Shown here piece after piece: positions 4,260 to 5,936 of a DNA stretch of 5,936 nt. The stretch's first letter is position 1; every line of letters starts with the position of its first letter. The translations under genes and the position numbers were made by a program. The stretch lies in assembly GCA_946410525.1 (NCBI GenBank), contig CAMKAQ010000066.1, positions 1 to 5,936 on the forward strand, given 5' to 3'. The notes under the pieces are model-generated. The model saw only the letters and a program-made list of their open reading frames with translations. It had not been told where the DNA came from and ran no database searches. This DNA is from an uncultured Caryophanales bacterium. GTDB lineage: Bacteria > Bacillota_I > Bacilli_A > RFN20 > CAG-826.

Positions 4260-5936
4260 TTATTCGACCGTAACCGACTTAGCAAGGTTACGAGGTTTGT
4301 CGACGTTGAGTCCAAGCTGGACGGAGACGTAATAGGACAAAAGCTGAAGCGGGATGATGGCTAAGCTCGTCATGAAATACTCAGAGGTGTTAGGGATGGT
4401 GATGAGATCATCAGCAACCGAGTTCTCTTTGACTTTGTCTTCACTGATGACGCAGATGATATGAGAGCCTCTGGTCTTTGTCTCAATGAGGTTGGAGATG
4501 GTCTTCTCACAGACGTTTGACTGAGTGAGGATGCCGATGACAGGGGTGCCTTTCTCAATAAGAGAAATCGTTCCGTGCTTTAGTTCTCCAGCCGCATAGG
4601 CCTCAGAGTGGATATAGGAGATTTCCTTCATTTTAAGTGAGCCTTCTAATGATGTGGCATAGTCGATCTCGCGTCCGATGAAGAAGATGTCTTTGGCGTT
4701 TCTGATCTCACTGGCGAGCTTCTTGATATCTTCCTTCTCTGAAAGAATTGCCTCAACCTTGCTTGGGAGATCTTTTAATTCGGCGATGAGGGAAGTGTAT
4801 TTCTCTTCATCAATCGCCTCACGTAATTTCGCAAGCTTAAGGGCTAAGGCGTAGCAGCAGATAAGCTGTGCGCTATAGGCTTTGGTGGTGGCGACGGCAA
4901 TCTCTGGTCCCGCCATCGTCTGAATGACGTAATCGGCTTCTCTAGCGATAGTGGAGCCAACGACATTGACGATGCCAAGGGTCTTGATGCCTTCGGCCTT
5001 GGCTTTTCTAAGGGCCGCTAAAGAGTCGGCGGTCTCACCAGACTGGCTGATGACCACAACAAGGCCATTCTTATCGAGCGGGGCGTTGCGGTAACGGTAT
5101 TCGCTAGCTAGCTCAACCCTGGTCGGGATTCTCGCCATATCTTCGAAAACGTATTGGGCAGAAACGCCTACGTGATAGGCGGATCCGCATCCGATGACGG
5201 TGATGGAGTTGATTGATTTGAGACTTTCATCAGAGATGCCAAGTCTCTCAAGAGAGATATCGTCATCTTTGAGCAAAGAGGAAAGGGTGTCTTTGACGGC
5301 CTTTGGCTCTTCGTGGATCTCCTTGAGCATGAAGTGAGGGTATCCGCCTTTTTCGGCAGCCTCAGCTTCCCAAGCGATCCTTTGGGTTTCTTTCTTGATC
5401 TCGTCGCCATCGATGTTGAAGAAGGCAATGCTTCCTCTCTTCATTCTGGCGAGTTCCATGTTGTCGAGATAATAGACGTCTTTGGTGTGGTTCAAGATAG
5501 CGGTGACGTCGCTAGCCATATAGACTTCGCCATCTTTCTCGCCAAGGACGATTGGGCTGTCTTTTCTCGCCACCCAAATCTCGTCTGGGTAGTCTTTGAA
5601 CATGACCGCCAAAGCGTATGATCCCCTGATACGGACCATGGCTTTTGAAATCGCGTCACATGGGGTCTGGATGTATTTCTTGTAATAGTAGTCGATGAGT
5701 TTGACGGCAATCTCCGTGTCGGTGTCCGAATAGAAGGTGTAGCCCTTTCTGATTAACTTGGCTTTAAGCTCGTCGTAGTTCTCGATGATACCGTTATGGA
5801 CAGCGACGACATTGAAGTCGTTTGAGGCGTGTGGGTGGGCGTTGTCTTCGGAAGGCTCGCCATGAGTGGCCCAACGGGTATGGCCGATTCCAGACGTGCC
5901 AAAAAGACCATGACCTGATTCGATCTTGGCTCTAAG
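4260..5936 (-). CDS. glmS: Glutamine-fructose-6-phosphate aminotransferase (isomerizing), partial at N-terminus
   Basis: GlmS makes glucosamine-6-phosphate from fructose-6-phosphate and glutamine, the first step to UDP-GlcNAc for peptidoglycan. The window holds 558 codons plus TAA. The frame is open to the right edge, beyond the internal Met at 5639, so the first 50 or so residues, including the Cys1 nucleophile, are outside. In the glutaminase domain I see GIGHTRWATHGEPS (fragment 16-29), HNGIIEN (47-53) and SDTDTE. The first sugar-isomerase domain has CGSAYHVG (250-257) and the phosphosugar loop SQSGET (297-302). The second has LKMKEISYIHSEAYAAGELKHG, containing the equivalents of E. coli Lys485, Glu488 and His504 (435, 438, 454). 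The C-terminus is the canonical DKPRNLAKSVTVE with the catalytic Lys603 equivalent at 553. All key visible residues are intact. The promoter, and any glmS ribozyme in the 5' leader, lie outside the window. Confidence 0.97.
   Translation of the reverse strand, partial: LRAKIESGHGLFGTSGIGHTRWATHGEPSEDNAHPHASNDFNVVAVHNGIIENYDELKAKLIRKGYTFYSDTDTEIAVKLIDYYYKKYIQTPCDAISKAMVRIRGSYALAVMFKDYPDEIWVARKDSPIVLGEKDGEVYMASDVTAILNHTKDVYYLDNMELARMKRGSIAFFNIDGDEIKKETQRIAWEAEAAEKGGYPHFMLKEIHEEPKAVKDTLSSLLKDDDISLERLGISDESLKSINSITVIGCGSAYHVGVSAQYVFEDMARIPTRVELASEYRYRNAPLDKNGLVVVISQSGETADSLAALRKAKAEGIKTLGIVNVVGSTIAREADYVIQTMAGPEIAVATTKAYSAQLICCYALALKLAKLREAIDEEKYTSLIAELKDLPSKVEAILSEKEDIKKLASEIRNAKDIFFIGREIDYATSLEGSLKMKEISYIHSEAYAAGELKHGTISLIEKGTPVIGILTQSNVCEKTISNLIETKTRGSHIICVISEDKVKENSVADDLITIPNTSEYFMTSLAIIPLQLLSYYVSVQLGLNVDKPRNLAKSVTVE

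Noticed and set aside
5313..5621. Plus-strand open frame of 102 codons opposite glmS
   Set aside because: It is antisense to the highly conserved glmS coding sequence and has no ribosome binding site or recognisable product.
1..5936. CRISPR array, insertion sequence or transposase
   Set aside because: No regularly spaced direct repeats, no terminal inverted repeats bounding an ORF and no transposase motifs were seen.

Overview
The window looks like chromosomal DNA from a low-to-mid GC Firmicute, probably an uncultured gut Bacilli/Mollicutes-type lineage. The evidence is the truA/rplM/rpsI neighbourhood typical of Firmicutes, a YebC-family protein of the MGR-starting (YeeI/YeeN, 'YebC2') subfamily with the N-terminus seen in Mollicutes-like bacteria, strong AGGAG-type ribosome binding sites, and classic hairpin-plus-T-tract terminators. 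Tryptophan is encoded by TGG throughout and every gene ends in TAA, so nothing suggests UGA read as Trp. The lineage is inferred from general features and could not be tested by search.

Layout, left to right. The plus strand carries the last codons of truA, then yebC with its own candidate promoter and a strong terminator. A roughly 250-bp regulatory intergenic region follows. It holds a second terminator-like hairpin, an AT-rich inverted repeat, a good sigma-A promoter and a structured leader. Then come rplM (L13) and rpsI (S9), ending in a strong terminator. The minus strand, converging on rpsI, carries a two-gene unit: an exported papain-fold cysteine-peptidase-like protein (423 aa), whose 3' end overlaps the start of a small lipoprotein (210 aa). 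That unit ends in its own terminator, back to back with the rpsI terminator. Upstream of the pair, also on the minus strand, are a tRNA-Thr(UGU) with its own terminator and the 3' part of glmS, which runs off the right edge of the window.

Most of the window is housekeeping: translation (L13, S9, YebC, TruA, tRNA-Thr) and the first step of amino-sugar/cell-wall precursor synthesis (GlmS). The exception is the peptidase-lipoprotein pair. It uses A/T-ending codons, including several ATA isoleucine codons that I did not find in yebC, and it sits immediately downstream of a tRNA 3' end. It looks like an accessory insertion. The overlap implies coupled translation of a secreted thiol-protease-like enzyme and a surface lipoprotein. 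A protease-inhibitor or protease-anchoring relationship is a reasonable but unproven reading, and this is the most interesting part of the window.
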